A stretch of DNA of 64,000 nucleotides. It comes from Brasenia schreberi. Lineage: Eukaryota; Streptophyta; Magnoliopsida; Nymphaeales; Cabombaceae. The translations under genes and the position numbers were made by a program. The DNA lies in NCBI GenBank assembly GCA_036023115.1, contig JAYKKT010000074.1, positions 14,307,501-14,371,500 of the forward strand, given 5' to 3'. The stretch's first letter is position 1. Every line of letters starts with the position of its first letter. Shown here in pieces: positions 33,791 through 45,539 of the stretch. The notes under the pieces are model-generated. The model was not told the DNA's origin. It saw nothing but the letters and a program-made list of their open reading frames with translations, and ran no database searches.

Positions 33791-34775
33791 TATGAAATCA
33801 TTTCTCATCACATAAGTTGCATTTAGTGTGCTACAATCTGAAGCAAAAAACATCTATATATCTTTCTTCTGTTCCAATGGAATTAGGGAGGAGATTGAAC
33901 TTCGACTTCACCCAATAGTTTGATGATCCTTAGGCCCTTCTGGAGGGAGCTCCCAGCAGGATTCTTCATATACATCAGCATAATCTTGATATAACTCCAT
34001 TGGTTTTGCCATCTTTCTCACCATCATTCTTATTGCTCTGGACGATGTATAAGTGCGACGTTGCACACTTGTTCTTCGATGACCATTTCTCATTGTAAGT
34101 GTTAGTGCAGTCTTTAACTTACACTCGCCTATCTCTTCATGATTTCGTGTTTATTGAAGGGTCTCTGCGTGCTTTTTCTTTAGTTAGAATCATGTTCCCA
34201 ATTCTCGGTTTGCTTGTGTCTCTGGTAGATCTGCAGCGGAAAGGATTTTGAATCATTTTAGGTTTCCTCACAGCGGCCTTTTCCAAGGATACGTTCAATA
34301 TTCTGAGTATTTTAAGTATTGTATATTTTTCTCTACACACCTCTATGTTTTCACTCGAATATATATACTGCTCTTGTATCCAGCTTTCTCGTTGGGTTTT
34401 CCTCTTTTTGAGCAGAGAATCCAAACTGTTACCAGATTTTTCGGTAACGGTCGGTCGGTTACAACTCAAGGCCCTATCCGTAACTCCTCTCCAGGTAATG
34501 GTCTGGATGATCAGTCCAACCGTTACCCAACTAAGTTGCCGAGAATGACCACTACTTTCTATAACATCTCCCACTTGGCTATTCGAGCCAAGTGTATTGA
34601 CATACTGTTTTTTTTCCCACTTTTCCAAGGTTTACCTCATAATGTCATTTCTTGATTGCTATTGCAATTAGTACTTGTTGTGTGGTTGTTTCTCTTCACA
34701 ACAATTTATCCGTTGTATGATTGTTTACCTATACAACATTTTTATCTGTTGTGTAGTTATTTTCCTACACAACAA

Positions 34776-35039
34776 TCAAACATACCTCAAACCAATGTTT
34801 GTAACATGTTTTGAGAAAAGTTCCTCTATTATGCCTTTTGTCAAGGGGTATGCCAACATATCATTTGTTGGCATATATGAGATGGATATTTCCTTTCTCA
34901 TAACCATATCATGAACATAGTAGTATTTTACCATTATGTGCTTGTTTTTTGAATAGTCGGCTCCACTCTTGATAAGAGTAATTGCTGCATTGTTATCACA
35001 GTAAATAACAACTGGCTCATCAGTTATCTCCAACTTCAA
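34776..35039 (-). pseudogene. Copia RNase H C-terminal part
   Basis: Contains VIYCDNNAAITLIKSGADYS and KHIMVKYYYVHDMV, the standard end of the copia RNase H, followed by LAYPLTKGI. The N-terminal part (PDISFVVCKYISK, GSLMYAMLCTRPD) lies upstream at about 35380-35460 in a frame separated by stops. Confidence 0.8.
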
Positions 35040-35466
35040 ATTACGTATGAAGCGGCTTATCTAGACAGCACTCGTTGCAGCCATACAACAAGCTACATAC
35101 TCAGCTTCCTGTGTATGCAATGCTACACAACCCTGTTTCTTATATGCCCAAGAAACAACAACACCTCCAAATAAGAATATTTGTCCCGAGGTTGATTTGC
35201 TGTCATCTTTGCTCCCAGCAAAGTCAGTGTCTCAGTATCTTACCACTTTCAGTTCATCTACTTGAAATTATAGTTTCAAGTCTTTTGTTCCTTTCAGATA
35301 TCTTAAAATCCTTTTCACAGCTACCTAGTGTTGTCAACCAGGATTACTTTGATATATACTTACAAACAACAAAGCTGATATCAGGTCTTGTACACAACAT
35401 AGCATACATCAAGCTACCAACAGCTTGTGCATAAGGAACATTAGGCTTCTTGTCTCCTTTACCAGG

Positions 35467-36219
35467 TTAATCAGCCTTACTCAATTTGACCCCTTTTCCA
35501 ACAGGTGTATCGGCAGACTTGCATTCACCCATTTTGAACTTTTTGAGGATATAGTCAATATAATTCTCTTGACTCAAGCATAAGAGTCTAGATTCTCTAT
35601 CTCGAGAAATCTTTATTACCAAGATATAGAATGCTTCCCCCATATCCTTCATTTTAAACTTGGAGTTCAACCATGACTTGGTTTTGATAATCATCTCGTT
35701 GTCATTTTTAGTCAACAATATGTCATCTACATATAATGATAAGATGACAAAGTGGCTTCCATTATTCTAGACATATACACAGTGATCAAATTTATTAGCC
35801 ACAAACCCAAGTTCTATAATGACATTTTGAAAGGTCAAATACCGTTGGCGATGTGACTATTTTAGGCCATATAGGGATTTTCTCAACCTATATACTTTAT
35901 CTTCTTGGCCTTCAACCACAAATCCTTCGGGCTGCTGCATGTATATGATTTCTTCTAAATCTTTGTTTAGAAAAACTGTCTTTATATCTAACTGATGTAA
36001 ATCCAAATCATAGTATGCAGATATTGCTAGGATTATACGTATGGATGCAAATTTCGCAACTGGAGAATATGTTTCAACATAATCTATCCCCTCTTTTTGC
36101 GAAAAACCCTTTGCAACCAACCTCACTTTAAACTTATCGATTGTACCATCGACCTTATATTTCTTTTTCAGAACCCATTTACAGCCTATGGCTTTTATTC
36201 CTTTTGGCAAATCAGCCAA
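35467..36219 (-). pseudogene. Copia reverse transcriptase
   Basis: Motifs in order: KAIGCKWVLKKKYKVDGTI, VRLVAKGFSQKEGIDYVETY, LHQLDIKTVFLNKDLEEIIY, KVYRLRKSLYGLK, then after stops at about 35857 and 35770 the catalytic YVDDILL (35740-35720), and KFKMKDMGEAFYIL. In the LDIKTVFLN motif the usual 'DVKTAFLNG' is nearly intact. Two or more nonsense codons split the domain. Confidence 0.85.
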
Positions 36220-36728
36220 TTTTCAGACTTGGTTTTTCTCAATGGATTCAATTTCCTCATCCATGGATTTCCTTAGTCTAATGCTTCTGATGAGTTCATA
36301 GCTTGCTGATAAGTCAAGTTATCAGTCAACTCATCTAAATCCACCAAATTACACACTTCTTCTACAAGATAAGTGTGATAATCTTTTAAGTAGGACGGAG
36401 TAGCTATTGGCCTTTTATGTCTACTTAAGGTATCGGTAGTTTCAGGAAAATCTTCAATTGGCTCAAAAGATGATTGATCTAAGTCTACCAGATCATCAAC
36501 ACATTCATCATTGTTTTTCAGGATGTCATTCTTAGTATCTTCTAAGAATTCAACATCTCTGATTTCAATGAGTGTGTGGTTCTTATGATAAAACTGATAT
36601 CCTTTTGAACCTTTCGAATATCCAATGAATATACATTTCAAGGACCTACTGTCTAGCTTATCTCTAGACTGATGAAGGATCTTTACATGTGCAACAGTGA
36701 GATGACTTAGGTTGGGTTTTCTTCCAAA

Positions 36729-37721
36729 CTACATCTCATATGGTGTAGAGTGTACAACTTTACACGGTACTCTATTGAGTATGTAAACCATTGTACTTAC
36801 TACTTCTCTCCAAAATACCCTTGGAAGAGAGGCATCGATTAACATAGACCTTGTCATATTCAGCAATGTTCTGTTATATCTCTCAGCTACACCATTTTGT
36901 TGAGGTGTCATGGGTATTGTATTTTTTCTTACAATACCCAAGTCTTTACAGAATTCCAAAAATTTTATCGAGGTATACTGAGCATCTCTGTTTGATCTTA
37001 ATACTTTGATCAAATGTCCTAATTGGTTTTCCACTTCTTCCTTATATTCGTTAAAAGCATCAAGTGCCTCGGATTTATGTGCCAAAAGATATAAATATAT
37101 ATATCTAGAGTAATCATCGATAAAGGTTATAAAATAACCTTTTTTATGATGTGACTTTACTCTAAAATGCCTATATAAATCTGTGTGAATAACCTCCAAC
37201 AGGGTTGTTGCCCATATTGATTCCTTGGAAAAAACTTTCCTTGTCATTTTTCCTTGTATACAAGTTTTACACTTGTTGAAAGTATTTTCCTCAAATCCAA
37301 GGAATAAGTCAAAGTTGAATAATTTCCTCAACTTTTCCAGACTTATATGCTCAAGGCGTTTATGCCACATATTTACATCAACAGAAAAGGCACACTCAAC
37401 ATAAGTAGAAGAAGTACCAATTTCATTATCACATAATTTAAAGAGACCATGCTCTACATCAAATTTCCTAGAGAATAGTATTATCCCATGTTTTTCCACA
37501 GTCACCTTGACAGTAATAAACCTGACCTCAAAACCTTTCTTTACTAAGACAGAGACCAAGACCAAATTGCGCCTTATAGATGACACAATTAATACATCAG
37601 TTAATACAATCGGTTTGCCTTGTACAAATATTCTGAAGGACTCAACACCCAAAACATCTGAGAAAGTATTATTTTCCATGTAGACTCCATGTTCACCGGG
37701 TTTGTATTCCTTCAGATTCAT
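36729..37721 (-). pseudogene. Copia pre-integrase and integrase
   Basis: This 330-codon open frame contains the gag-pre-integrase zinc region (WHKRLEHISLEKL through CKTCIQGKM) and a DDE integrase core. The core has the first Asp in EVIHTDLYRHF, and the Glu in PQQNGVAERYNRTL. The second Asp, usually in LRSDRGGEY, is replaced: the text is VLRSNRDAQYTS, with Asn at that position. The long open frame is therefore catalytically impaired. The protease region upstream is largely lost or stop-ridden. Confidence 0.8.
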
Positions 37722-37879
37722 TGCCCCTTCCTTAGTCTTTGAGATAAGTCGTGTAGCTCCTCAGTCTATCCACCAACTTGTCACTAGGCGGTCCATGTAT
37801 AAACATTTTGAAATTACGTAGATTATATCATGGTTCTTCGATTGTCCGCACTGTGGGTTGTTTTCTCCACATTTCTTGT

Positions 37880-38660
37880 TACGACAATTCCTCTTTAAGT
37901 GTCACAGCTTTCCACAGTTGAAGTACTTTACCCGAGAAGTGGTTTCCTATGATTTTTTTAAATTTTGATCGCCTTTCTTGTTGTTCTTTCCAAACTTCTT
38001 GTTTGGTTTATTTTTCTTTTGATTGGTTTTGGAGCTACACGCTATCTCATGTTGGACTACTAGCAATTTTTCTTTCTTATTCTTGTTCATGTATTTCTGA
38101 TCTATTGCTAGTTTTAGGGGCAATTCAGAAAGGTTAATCTTAGGCCCTAATATGAGGGCAGTGGTGATCATGTTCCATGACGGGGGTAGACTGTTTAATA
38201 TGATAGATATCTGTATCGGTTCTAGGATGACTGACTTTGCTACGGCTAAGTCCCTAGCTATTACTAACATGTGGTTCACATGTTCTACTATATTGTCTCC
38301 TTCTCTCATTTTGAAAGAGTTATACTTTTGTAGTACCAATTGCATATGCAACTTGACAATTGTATCATATTTGGTTGTTATTAAATCAAACAACTCTTTC
38401 TCGGTCTCATGTTCTTCAAAGACCTTAATTAAGTCATCCTTCATGTAAGTTAACATCATTGTCCTAGCTATGGTGTCATCTTTTAAAAATGTTTTGTACA
38501 TCAGTTACGTCTGGAGGTGGTGGACGCATAGTTTTCTTCAGCACATACTCAACACCCTAAGTGTGAGAGCTAGAGGGATTCGCCTCTTCCAAGTTTGGAA
38601 GTTAAGATCGTTTAATTTTTCAATTTTTGCCAATTCAGACACAAATTTTGGAACTCATTT
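37880..38660 (-). pseudogene. Copia gag
   Basis: The 184-codon frame 38501-37947 contains LVLQKYNSFKMREGDNIVEH and LILGPKINLSEL, typical of plant copia Gag. It ends in a Lys/Asn-rich tail. Just downstream FNCGKL-stop-HLKRNC is a CCHC zinc knuckle with a stop in place of the Gly. Upstream, an earlier start region (around 38655) is separated by stops. Gag would form the retroviral-like particle. This copy is not functional. Confidence 0.7.
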
Positions 38661-38699
38661 TTATGTGTTTGGTAATTTTAACAATTAAACGGTCTAAAA

Positions 38700-40277
38700 A
38701 GAAAATAATCATAAAGCAACAACCACACATAGTTGGAAGTATGTTAGACCGATGCATAATATAAAAATATTCTAATATCATTTCATTAAACTACTTGGGA
38801 CAAACTTAAAAGTTTTCCCAAAAAAATTCTACCTTTGAACCCTTTTTTTTATTACCAAGGGCAAAACCATAATTTTAACTATCTTTCATCTTTTGTAATT
38901 TTTGAAAAAGCTTGAGGACAGACTTGTAAAATTACTCTTTGGTATCTTTGTAAAATTCGTGACTGATCAAGGTTAAAATTGTAATTTTAACTCTCAGCCC
39001 GAATCTACAAATTTTCAAAAGTATAGGGGCAAACATGTTTTTTGACTGAATAGTAGAATTGAAATTATTTCAATCGAGAATAGCAAAACAGTAAAGTTAG
39101 AACCCAGTATTTTTGTAATTTCCACAAACCGCCATAGGGTAAAACGGACTTTTCACATTTTTGTGTGGTCTTTGTGTCGTTACTTGCTGTGATGTTTATT
39201 TTATCGGATCTCGTTCACTTCTTAAAAAGAAAAAAGATAATGCACTTTCGCTTTTTCTTCATCAATGTCAGGTCGTTCTTATCTGATGGTGAGAGTACGC
39301 ATGGCATCTTTAATTAGCTGACAAATAGATGGTTGAAAAAAGAGAACCTCGTTTTAAAGAGGCACCAGCTTGTTTTGTTCACAGAGGAAATCTATGTGGG
39401 CCGAGTTCTCTCTCATCGGTAGCAGATGATGAGCTGGTGCATTCAATAAAGCCTTTTTAAAGAGATAAATTATCGAAATTCTCGACGCGCTTCATTAGTT
39501 CATTTATGTTGCATGCTTCTACCAACTTCCACCTAGTTACTATCTTTTGGATATTATTGTCAAGGCTGTATATTCATGTACGGGGACTGCAAATGCAGCA
39601 GGTGGTGCCTTCTGCTCATCTGAACGTATCTGTATTTTAGTCACTTAAATTTCTTTTTTTTTTTTTTTTTGCTACAATTACCGTTATATTTCTTGCTAAA
39701 TGGCGTTTCTCAGCAACCTTTTGGCACTTCCTTATGGTGCGATATACATGTTAAAATTATTGGGAAATGTATTTTCCAACATTATATTTATTAGTGATTA
39801 TGACGTAAATTTGTACGTGATGCTTGGTGTTACTCTCTCTCTCTCTCTCTTATTAATAAGAGAAGAGAGAGAGAGAGATGATATCTGTGGATAAGGCTCC
39901 ATTAAACTACTCTTTTCCAATTCTCACAGTGATGGTAAGTGGAGATGAACACATTTTGCTGAACTAACGTGCTTGGGAAATCAAGCAACTTTATAGCATC
40001 AAAGCCTTTCCTTGTAGACATATCTTCTGAAATGCGTTGTGTAAAGTCTGATGTGAAACCCTCCATTGAATATCATTAGCCATCAGATAAAGCACTCAAT
40101 TTGTTTTTCCTTCCCTTACTGTACCAACCAACCTGTGTACGTTTCAGCCTACATAACGTGTGAATATACATAAAAGGGATGTTAAATACAATTGAATCCA
40201 AATTTTGCATTTGGGCATTTGATTATTGTAAATAATCTAGAATGGTACCACATTACACACAACACACACGTACATAC

Positions 40278-40313
<36 letters not shown>

Positions 40314-40600
40314 GAAAAAACTGGATCGTTCATTGTGAGATACATGAATTCTCATGTCACCTTTACTTTTAGGGGGCAAGATTATGATAAATGTGTTCAT
40401 TATTTTTCTCAAACACTTTTGTAACTTTTAACTGATATTCATATAATATATATAATGTGAAAAATAGGTTCATCCCCACTACTTCCACTATTTCAGGAAC
40501 TTGAGGGCAAGGACGCGACACAGAGTTATCTTTAACCATCAGACATGCTATAAAAGATTGCACCATCGAGAAAATTGAAAATTTACTCGACAAATAATAA
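38700..40600. other. Intergenic, no gene recognised
   Basis: Between the copia element and the LBD gene. Contains a poly-T run (about 39652-39670), a (CT)n/(GA)n hairpin (39833-39878), and (TA)n/(CATA)n near 40275-40312. No coding frame is supported. The portion next to 40640 may include the LBD 3' UTR. Confidence 0.5.
39833..39878. repeat. (CT)n ... (GA)n inverted microsatellite hairpin
   Basis: A run of nine CT units, then tattaataag, then agaagagagagagagagaga. The two microsatellite arms are complementary around the palindromic core ttattaataa, so a stable stem can form. Confidence 0.8.
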
Positions 40601-40647
40601 GCCACAGTGCAAAAGTTAATGGTGATGAAATTAATCTGTCTTATGCT

Positions 40648-41898
40648 TTACACTTGATCCCCATGAAAGGAAACATCACCAAGATCAGACCAGTCAAGGT
40701 GAGCCAGTGAACCAATGTCGGGACCTTGTGAACAGCACTCATCAAGTGGATTGGATGCATGACATGTCTGATCGCGCGTCTTCGAAGTTGCACTTGTTGG
40801 CGTGATAGCAGCAGAAAGTGCATCTGTCAGTTGTGATCTGAGAGCCATATTCTCTGCTCTGAGCATTGCCATCTCCGCCTGCAGCTGGGTGAGTTGGTGT
40901 TGAAGTGCAGCGATTGCAGAGATGCAACCATACACAGGGTCTTTCATTCTGGCTTGGGCCTCGTACACCAAACTGTTTACTGCTGCAGATCTTTGGATCA
41001 CAGGAATGTCCTGAAGTCATTAAATACAGAAGTAAATGCCAATGATCAAATATGATGGGTGTTTATGGAGGTGGCAATTTTTACATTAGCTGTGACCGAT
41101 TGATGTGGCTTGAATTTGTAATGGCACAAACTGTGATCCCATCGGAAAAGCTCGCTGTGCAATCTGAAGTCGACAGAAAAAATTAGAGGTTCGTGTTGGT
41201 CGCAGAGTTTAGAAAACAATTTTTTAATTATCTCTTACCGATATTTTGAGAGAGAAAGAGAGCACGCATACAAGTGATTATGGAGATATTGTGAAGGATG
41301 ACTCTTGAACGTACCGAAAATCTGTTTTTTTTTTTTACAAATGGAGGTAAAAACCTAACATACAAGCATGCACTCCCCATGCATCTCCCCTCCCCTGAGA
41401 ATCGAACTCACCAAGACAGCATGGGAATTAGAGAGTCGTCAAAGTTGAGCTAATTTTCTGTGTAAAATCTGGTCTTACCCGTACAGCAGGCATCCATAGC
41501 CGAACTTGTGTTTTCTTTCTCTTGTGTTTTGTGCTTACCGCGCTTTCTGATTGTGTGTACTGATCGCATTTGAGCAACACTGTCCTTATTTGACTATCAC
41601 TTTCATCGTTTTATATTTATAGCGTTTTCCATAAACGATGTGATATAACTGCCTTTTCCACACAAAAAAATGAAAAAGACAGTTAAAAGAAACATGGATG
41701 TGATGCTTTCGTTCAGCGTTACCTACACAGCTGAGTATGAATACTCAATTTCTTTTTCATTACACTGGTGAAATCATTTATCTCCACGAGATTAACTACT
41801 TAACGACTTATCAAGCGTTATCACACCGTTGATGCTAACCGTGCAACAATATGCAATTCCTGATGCAATACACACGCACGCACAGAGAGAGGGACACA

Positions 41899-41975
<77 letters not shown>

Positions 41976-42517
41976 GCTACCCATAATGATGCATATTATG
42001 CTTCACGAAACTGTCACTAAAATGCATAAACTTATACTGCATATTTGTTGCAAACATTACTGTTGATAAGAAAAGGTAAACGCTTAGAGAGCATCAAGAT
42101 GCAAAATTCATGGACCATAGTGACTACTTCTCTTTCAAAGTGCCTTTTCATTATGCATAATCTACGACTGCATAGAAAATCCTCATATACGTCATCAGAG
42201 CTGGAAAACGAAGGGAAGTTTCTAACCAAGAAGAAAGTTCATCGGTTCATGCATGACTGAAGCCCTTGTTTGAAATCTGGATGAGAGATGGAAGTAAAGA
42301 AACGAAAGAGGTAGTGGCATAAAGTTGTATATTTATCTCTTACTCGAAGCATCTTGGTCACATTGCTTGCACCGAAAACTCGATGGACTCCAGCGAATTT
42401 CTCAGGCTCGGTGGCCGGAAAGTATGGTACAAATATGCAATCTTTGGTGCACCTTCGCCGTAATCTCTTGCACCCAGCACATGGAACGTTTAGGCCTGGA
42501 GAAGTCCTGTTCTTCAT
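40648..42517 (-). CDS. LOB-domain (LBD/ASL, class I) transcription factor
   Basis: Two exons on the minus strand, 42517-42344 (58 codons) and 41010-40648 (120 codons plus stop), with GT..AG junctions in phase 0, give 178 residues. The C block is C13-x2-C16-x6-C23-x3-C27 in CAGCKRLRRRCTKDC. The GAS block follows as KFAGVHRVFGASNVTKML, and the intron falls just after it, as in many class I LBD genes. Exon 2 continues with QRSAAVNSLVYEAQARMKDP, VYGCISAIAALQHQ and a leucine-zipper-like coiled coil (LQHQLTQLQAEMAMLRAEN). The C-terminus is acidic (DWSDLGD), perhaps activating. LBD proteins are nuclear DNA-binding factors in organ-boundary, root and vascular development; this member's role is unknown. 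The chosen ATG is the first after a non-ATG open stretch. No frame damage is visible. Confidence 0.9.
41325..41460 (-). mobile_element. tRNA-derived SINE in the LBD intron
   Basis: On the minus strand, A-box-like attagctcaactttgacg is followed by B box ggtgagttcgattctc, a body with gcatggggagtgcatgct, and a 12-A tail (T run 41325-41336). It lies entirely inside the LBD intron in the sense orientation of the gene. Confidence 0.6.
41902..41972. repeat. (GA)35 microsatellite in the LBD intron
   Basis: About 35 uninterrupted GA units. On the LBD sense strand this is (TC)n. GA/TC tracts are known binding sites for plant BPC/GAGA-binding factors, so a regulatory role is possible but not shown. Confidence 0.95.
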
Positions 42518-42599
42518 CCTTCTGTTGTTGATCTGTTCCCCTACCAAGAACAAAATCTCTCATATAGCGAATAACCTTTTCGTTTATTACCATAGTAAA

Positions 42600-43165
42600 T
42601 GACCATTTGCTCTCGTCCCGAAACCGACACGCCAAGCTGTGTGTGTGTATATACACACACCAAACTACACATATATATTTGTATATATATCTGCGTGTGC
42701 GTGCGAGTAGGTGAGTATGTGCGTGTGGATGGATGCACGTATGTAGATAGAGAGGGTTAGAAAACTGCCAACCTTTCTTATTCACTTTCTATTGGCCCAT
42801 AAGGGTTTAAATTCCAAATCGGCATACTGCAGGGTAGTTATAGCATTAGATGATGTTCAGAAACTCAGTTTTCTAGATTTTAGTTGCTGTGAAAAATAGA
42901 ATCTTTCGGATTGAAGAATATCACAGTGCATCCTTGGTCTAACTGTATATGACGTACTTGGCCTTTAATTTAGCTAAAGAAAATAACTAATACGTATATA
43001 TATACACGAGTAAGCATGCAAAATCTACAACTTGTGTTTATTACTTGACGGGAGGGGTCTTTGATAATAAATGAAATATGTATCAGACTTTACGTTAATT
43101 GATAGGTCGCCTCTTGAGATGATGAATGATGAGCTGCCAATGAAAGGTTTGAAAGAGTTAATTCG
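42600..43165. other. LBD upstream region with mixed microsatellites
   Basis: Upstream of the LBD start codon: (TG)n/(TA)n/(AC)n tracts at about 42640-42690 and 42692-42730, then ordinary AT-rich DNA with (TA)n near 42995-43005. No second gene was found. The promoter presumably lies here, but I cannot place a TATA box with confidence. Confidence 0.45.
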
Positions 43166-43171
43166 AGCAAC

Positions 43172-43262
43172 GGCACACCTGGCTTAGTGGTCACAAGATG
43201 AAAGGTCATGAGTTCGATACCTGGGGCGTGCATCTGGGTTCGGCCTCACCACCAAAAAAAAA
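43172..43262 (+). mobile_element. tRNA-derived SINE
   Basis: A box cacctggcttagtggtca (around 43177-43193), B box gagttcgatacctgg (43210-43224), a short body gcgtgcatctgggttcggcc and a nine-A tail (43254-43262). Spacing between boxes fits a tRNA promoter. Same family as the element at 28045. Confidence 0.7.
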
Positions 43263-43659
43263 GGTCTCTGATAAAATAACCAAATCCCATCACTGAGTAG
43301 ATCACTAATCTTCATGAAACATTTTAACAAGTAAGACCGTCAACAATCACAGGTTTGGAATTTAATTAACAAGAATGCTTTGATTATGGTGGAAACTGCT
43401 TTGGAGGTTTGACGTATCAAACTGTTCTTATTGTAGACTGACTGAAAGAGTTTTTAGTCATTTCGTGTTAGCATGCTCATTTATTGATATCTTTATTGCA
43501 GCATTTAGTATGCTGGATCCTTGCGGGGCATCACCAGATAGATCACATTTTCTCCCAAGCTTTAATATTGGAGCAATAGCTTGCTTAGAGTTCAAGGAAC
43601 ATGCATGTCCTATTGTGTGTATGCGTGTGTGTGTGTGTTAGGTCATATTATAGGTTACA

Positions 43660-44010
43660 TTGACATGCCCCGTGGTTCCAAACTGTCGGTCCCAATTCTG
43701 GTTTCAAAACCACCTAGAACCAGTTTTGATTTTTTTTAATATAAGGGCAATACACCCTTTAGAAGTTGAACTCCCTACTAGCTACAACTGTGGGAGCGCC
43801 TTGCCATTGAGCTAACAGTCTGTGTGTAATAAGGGGTTTTGAACAAAATATTTAAAACATAATGGCTGTTTGTACTGCCAGTTTTCGAAGATCATGAACC
43901 GTAATGAATCCAGGGATTCTCGATTCCAGGACTGATTCTACCAGTTCTGCGGGCGATTCGGTTGCAGTTCTAACTGGCGGGCCAGTCCTGAACTGGCCAT
44001 GCCAAGCTTA
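43660..44010. mobile_element. GGTTC-rich element with an internal tRNA-like segment
   Basis: Outer parts read gtggttccaaactgtcggtc, acctagaaccagttttgat on the left and gattcggttgcagttctaac, cctgaactggccatgcc on the right. The centre, on the minus strand, has A-box-like gttagctcaatggcaaggc and B-box-like agggagttcaacttc, ending in a short A tail (T run near 43730). Either a SINE inserted into a GGTTC element, or one composite family. The second reading is supported by the same layout at 53680-53980. Confidence 0.5.
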
Positions 44011-44019
44011 CCAGTTACA

Positions 44020-44650
44020 TGCTTAAGCTTAACCTAATATTTGACTTGAAAACCATGCATCTAACTTGGGATTTGTGGAAGTGAGGTCCATATTATCAAC
44101 TATCAAGTGAGATTAGTGGAAGTTGTATTGTGGAGATTGAATATAACCAACACTATTGTTATACTTTATGATTTGATTTGCTAATCGCCAGGGGAAGATG
44201 CATATGGAGATCAAGGCATTAAATGCCAGTTTTACTCTTGTAAGGGCCTTGCCTTAACTGGACAACGAAGGCTTGTTTGAGAAGCAATTCATGGTGAAGA
44301 CATTTTCGATTGAGCCAGAGAGGGGCCATTAGATGATAGCATGCGTTGTAGTTAATTTGGAACACCTCGAAGTGAATTAACTTCGTTGAAGCTTCTAGTT
44401 GATAAACGGATTCTCTCTTGCAGGTGCTCTCACGATTCCTCTTTATGATCATTTACTTGTGTATATATTATATGTATGTGTGTATGTATGTATTTGTTTA
44501 CAAATATGTATGTATGTATGTATATATGCACACATATATACACATATGTGTGTGTATGTATATCACAGAGAGAGGGAGGGACAGACACTGCAGTGTTATT
44601 ATTGTGTAGGCTTAGCTCTTTGGTCTATCTACAGTCTATCTCTCCTCCAT
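44020..44650. other. Intergenic with (TATG)n repeats
   Basis: No gene recognised. A (TATG/TGTA)n tract covers about 44471-44560, and the peptides it encodes are artefacts. Confidence 0.5.
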
Positions 44651-44652
44651 AC

Positions 44653-44656
<4 letters not shown>

Positions 44657-44723
<67 letters not shown>
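44657..44723. repeat. (GA)33 microsatellite
   Basis: An uninterrupted run of about 33 GA units following (TATG)n-type sequence. Confidence 0.95.
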
Positions 44724-44727
<4 letters not shown>

Positions 44728-45238
44728 GGCCTGGACTTTAACGGGGTGTTAGAGTGGGAGGCAGGATAAATTCCAACAATTTAATCGCACGATTTCTTCT
44801 CGGCATAATATAAATTCTTATAGTATTTAATAATTTAATTAATTAAAAAATATGTACCAATCTTCTCTGAACCTTGTTTTGTGTCTAATTACATTTTTAA
44901 CACTAAAAAATTGCACAAGAAACATGAGGCAATCACCCCCTCCCAGTGCACATAGTGTAATGTGAAAGAACACCATCCTCGTCAAGTGAAGAGTGTGGAG
45001 AAACCAACATTGTTAATTGTGACAGTTGAAGAAGCTGATGCGCCCGAGGGTAGTATAGAGAAGTAGAAGCATCATATAGAAGAGGAGCAGTAAAAGAATT
45101 ATCTAGAGATTGACCAACCTGCATCTATAAAAAAGGTAGGTACTCACCTCATAGATCATTGATCAATCATCAGCCGAACCATAAACTGTCGTCCATTTCA
45201 TTCCTTTGTTTTTTTTTCTTAGTTGTAATACTTAGTTT
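44724..45238. other. Intergenic, no gene recognised
   Basis: AT-rich flank of RTE copy 3. The minus-strand frame at 44933-45124 has no domain. Confidence 0.5.
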
Positions 45239-45539
45239 TAGTTCTTTTCTTTTCCTTTTATAACATGGATTACAAAAATTATGAGCATTACTTTGGGGCG
45301 TTCCCGCCTAGCGACGCGTTGCAGAGCCCGAATGCAATGATAAGTAAGCAAGGGCCACTACATTATCGCTCGAATGTAGTGAATAAATGTAGAGAGGGTT
45401 TCCACATCATGGACGAGTGTGAGTAAAGAAGTTAGTCCCGCTACATTGTTGCCCGAATGTAGTGAATAATTTTTAGAGAGGGTCTCCGTATTTTGAATAT
45501 GAACGGATGCAGAGGGTAAGGAAGTTAGTCCTAGATAAT

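Larger units (their letters stand above)
34200..38700 (-). mobile_element. Ty1/copia LTR retrotransposon, broken
   Basis: Minus-strand fragments run in Ty1/copia order: gag (38660-37890), integrase (37721-36729), linker (36641-36273), RT (36219-35467) and RNase H (35039-34776). Downstream, the polypurine-like aagtgggaga at 34576-34567 is followed by tgttatagaaag, the expected start of a 3' LTR. That LTR runs from 34566 down to about 34200 and contains a TATA-like tract near 34360-34370. No 5' LTR or primer-binding site was found on the right, so the element is truncated or its 5' LTR has been lost. Confidence 0.75.

Noticed and set aside
33908..34093. Possible gypsy pol fragment (YQDYADVYEE..LPPEGPKDHQ)
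   Set aside because: The resemblance to the pre-RT 'EY.DVF..LPP.R..DH' region is short and isolated, with no RT motif following. Not enough to call.
41829..42066. Arg-Glu repeat proteins across the (GA)35 tract, also at 44399-44752
   Set aside because: Simple-repeat translation in an intron and in intergenic DNA.
43178..43225. A/B-box pairs as real tRNA genes (also at 27740, 28045, 41400, 43780, 53840)
   Set aside because: None folds into a complete cloverleaf with paired acceptor stem and anticodon arm. Most have A tails and belong to SINE-like repeats.
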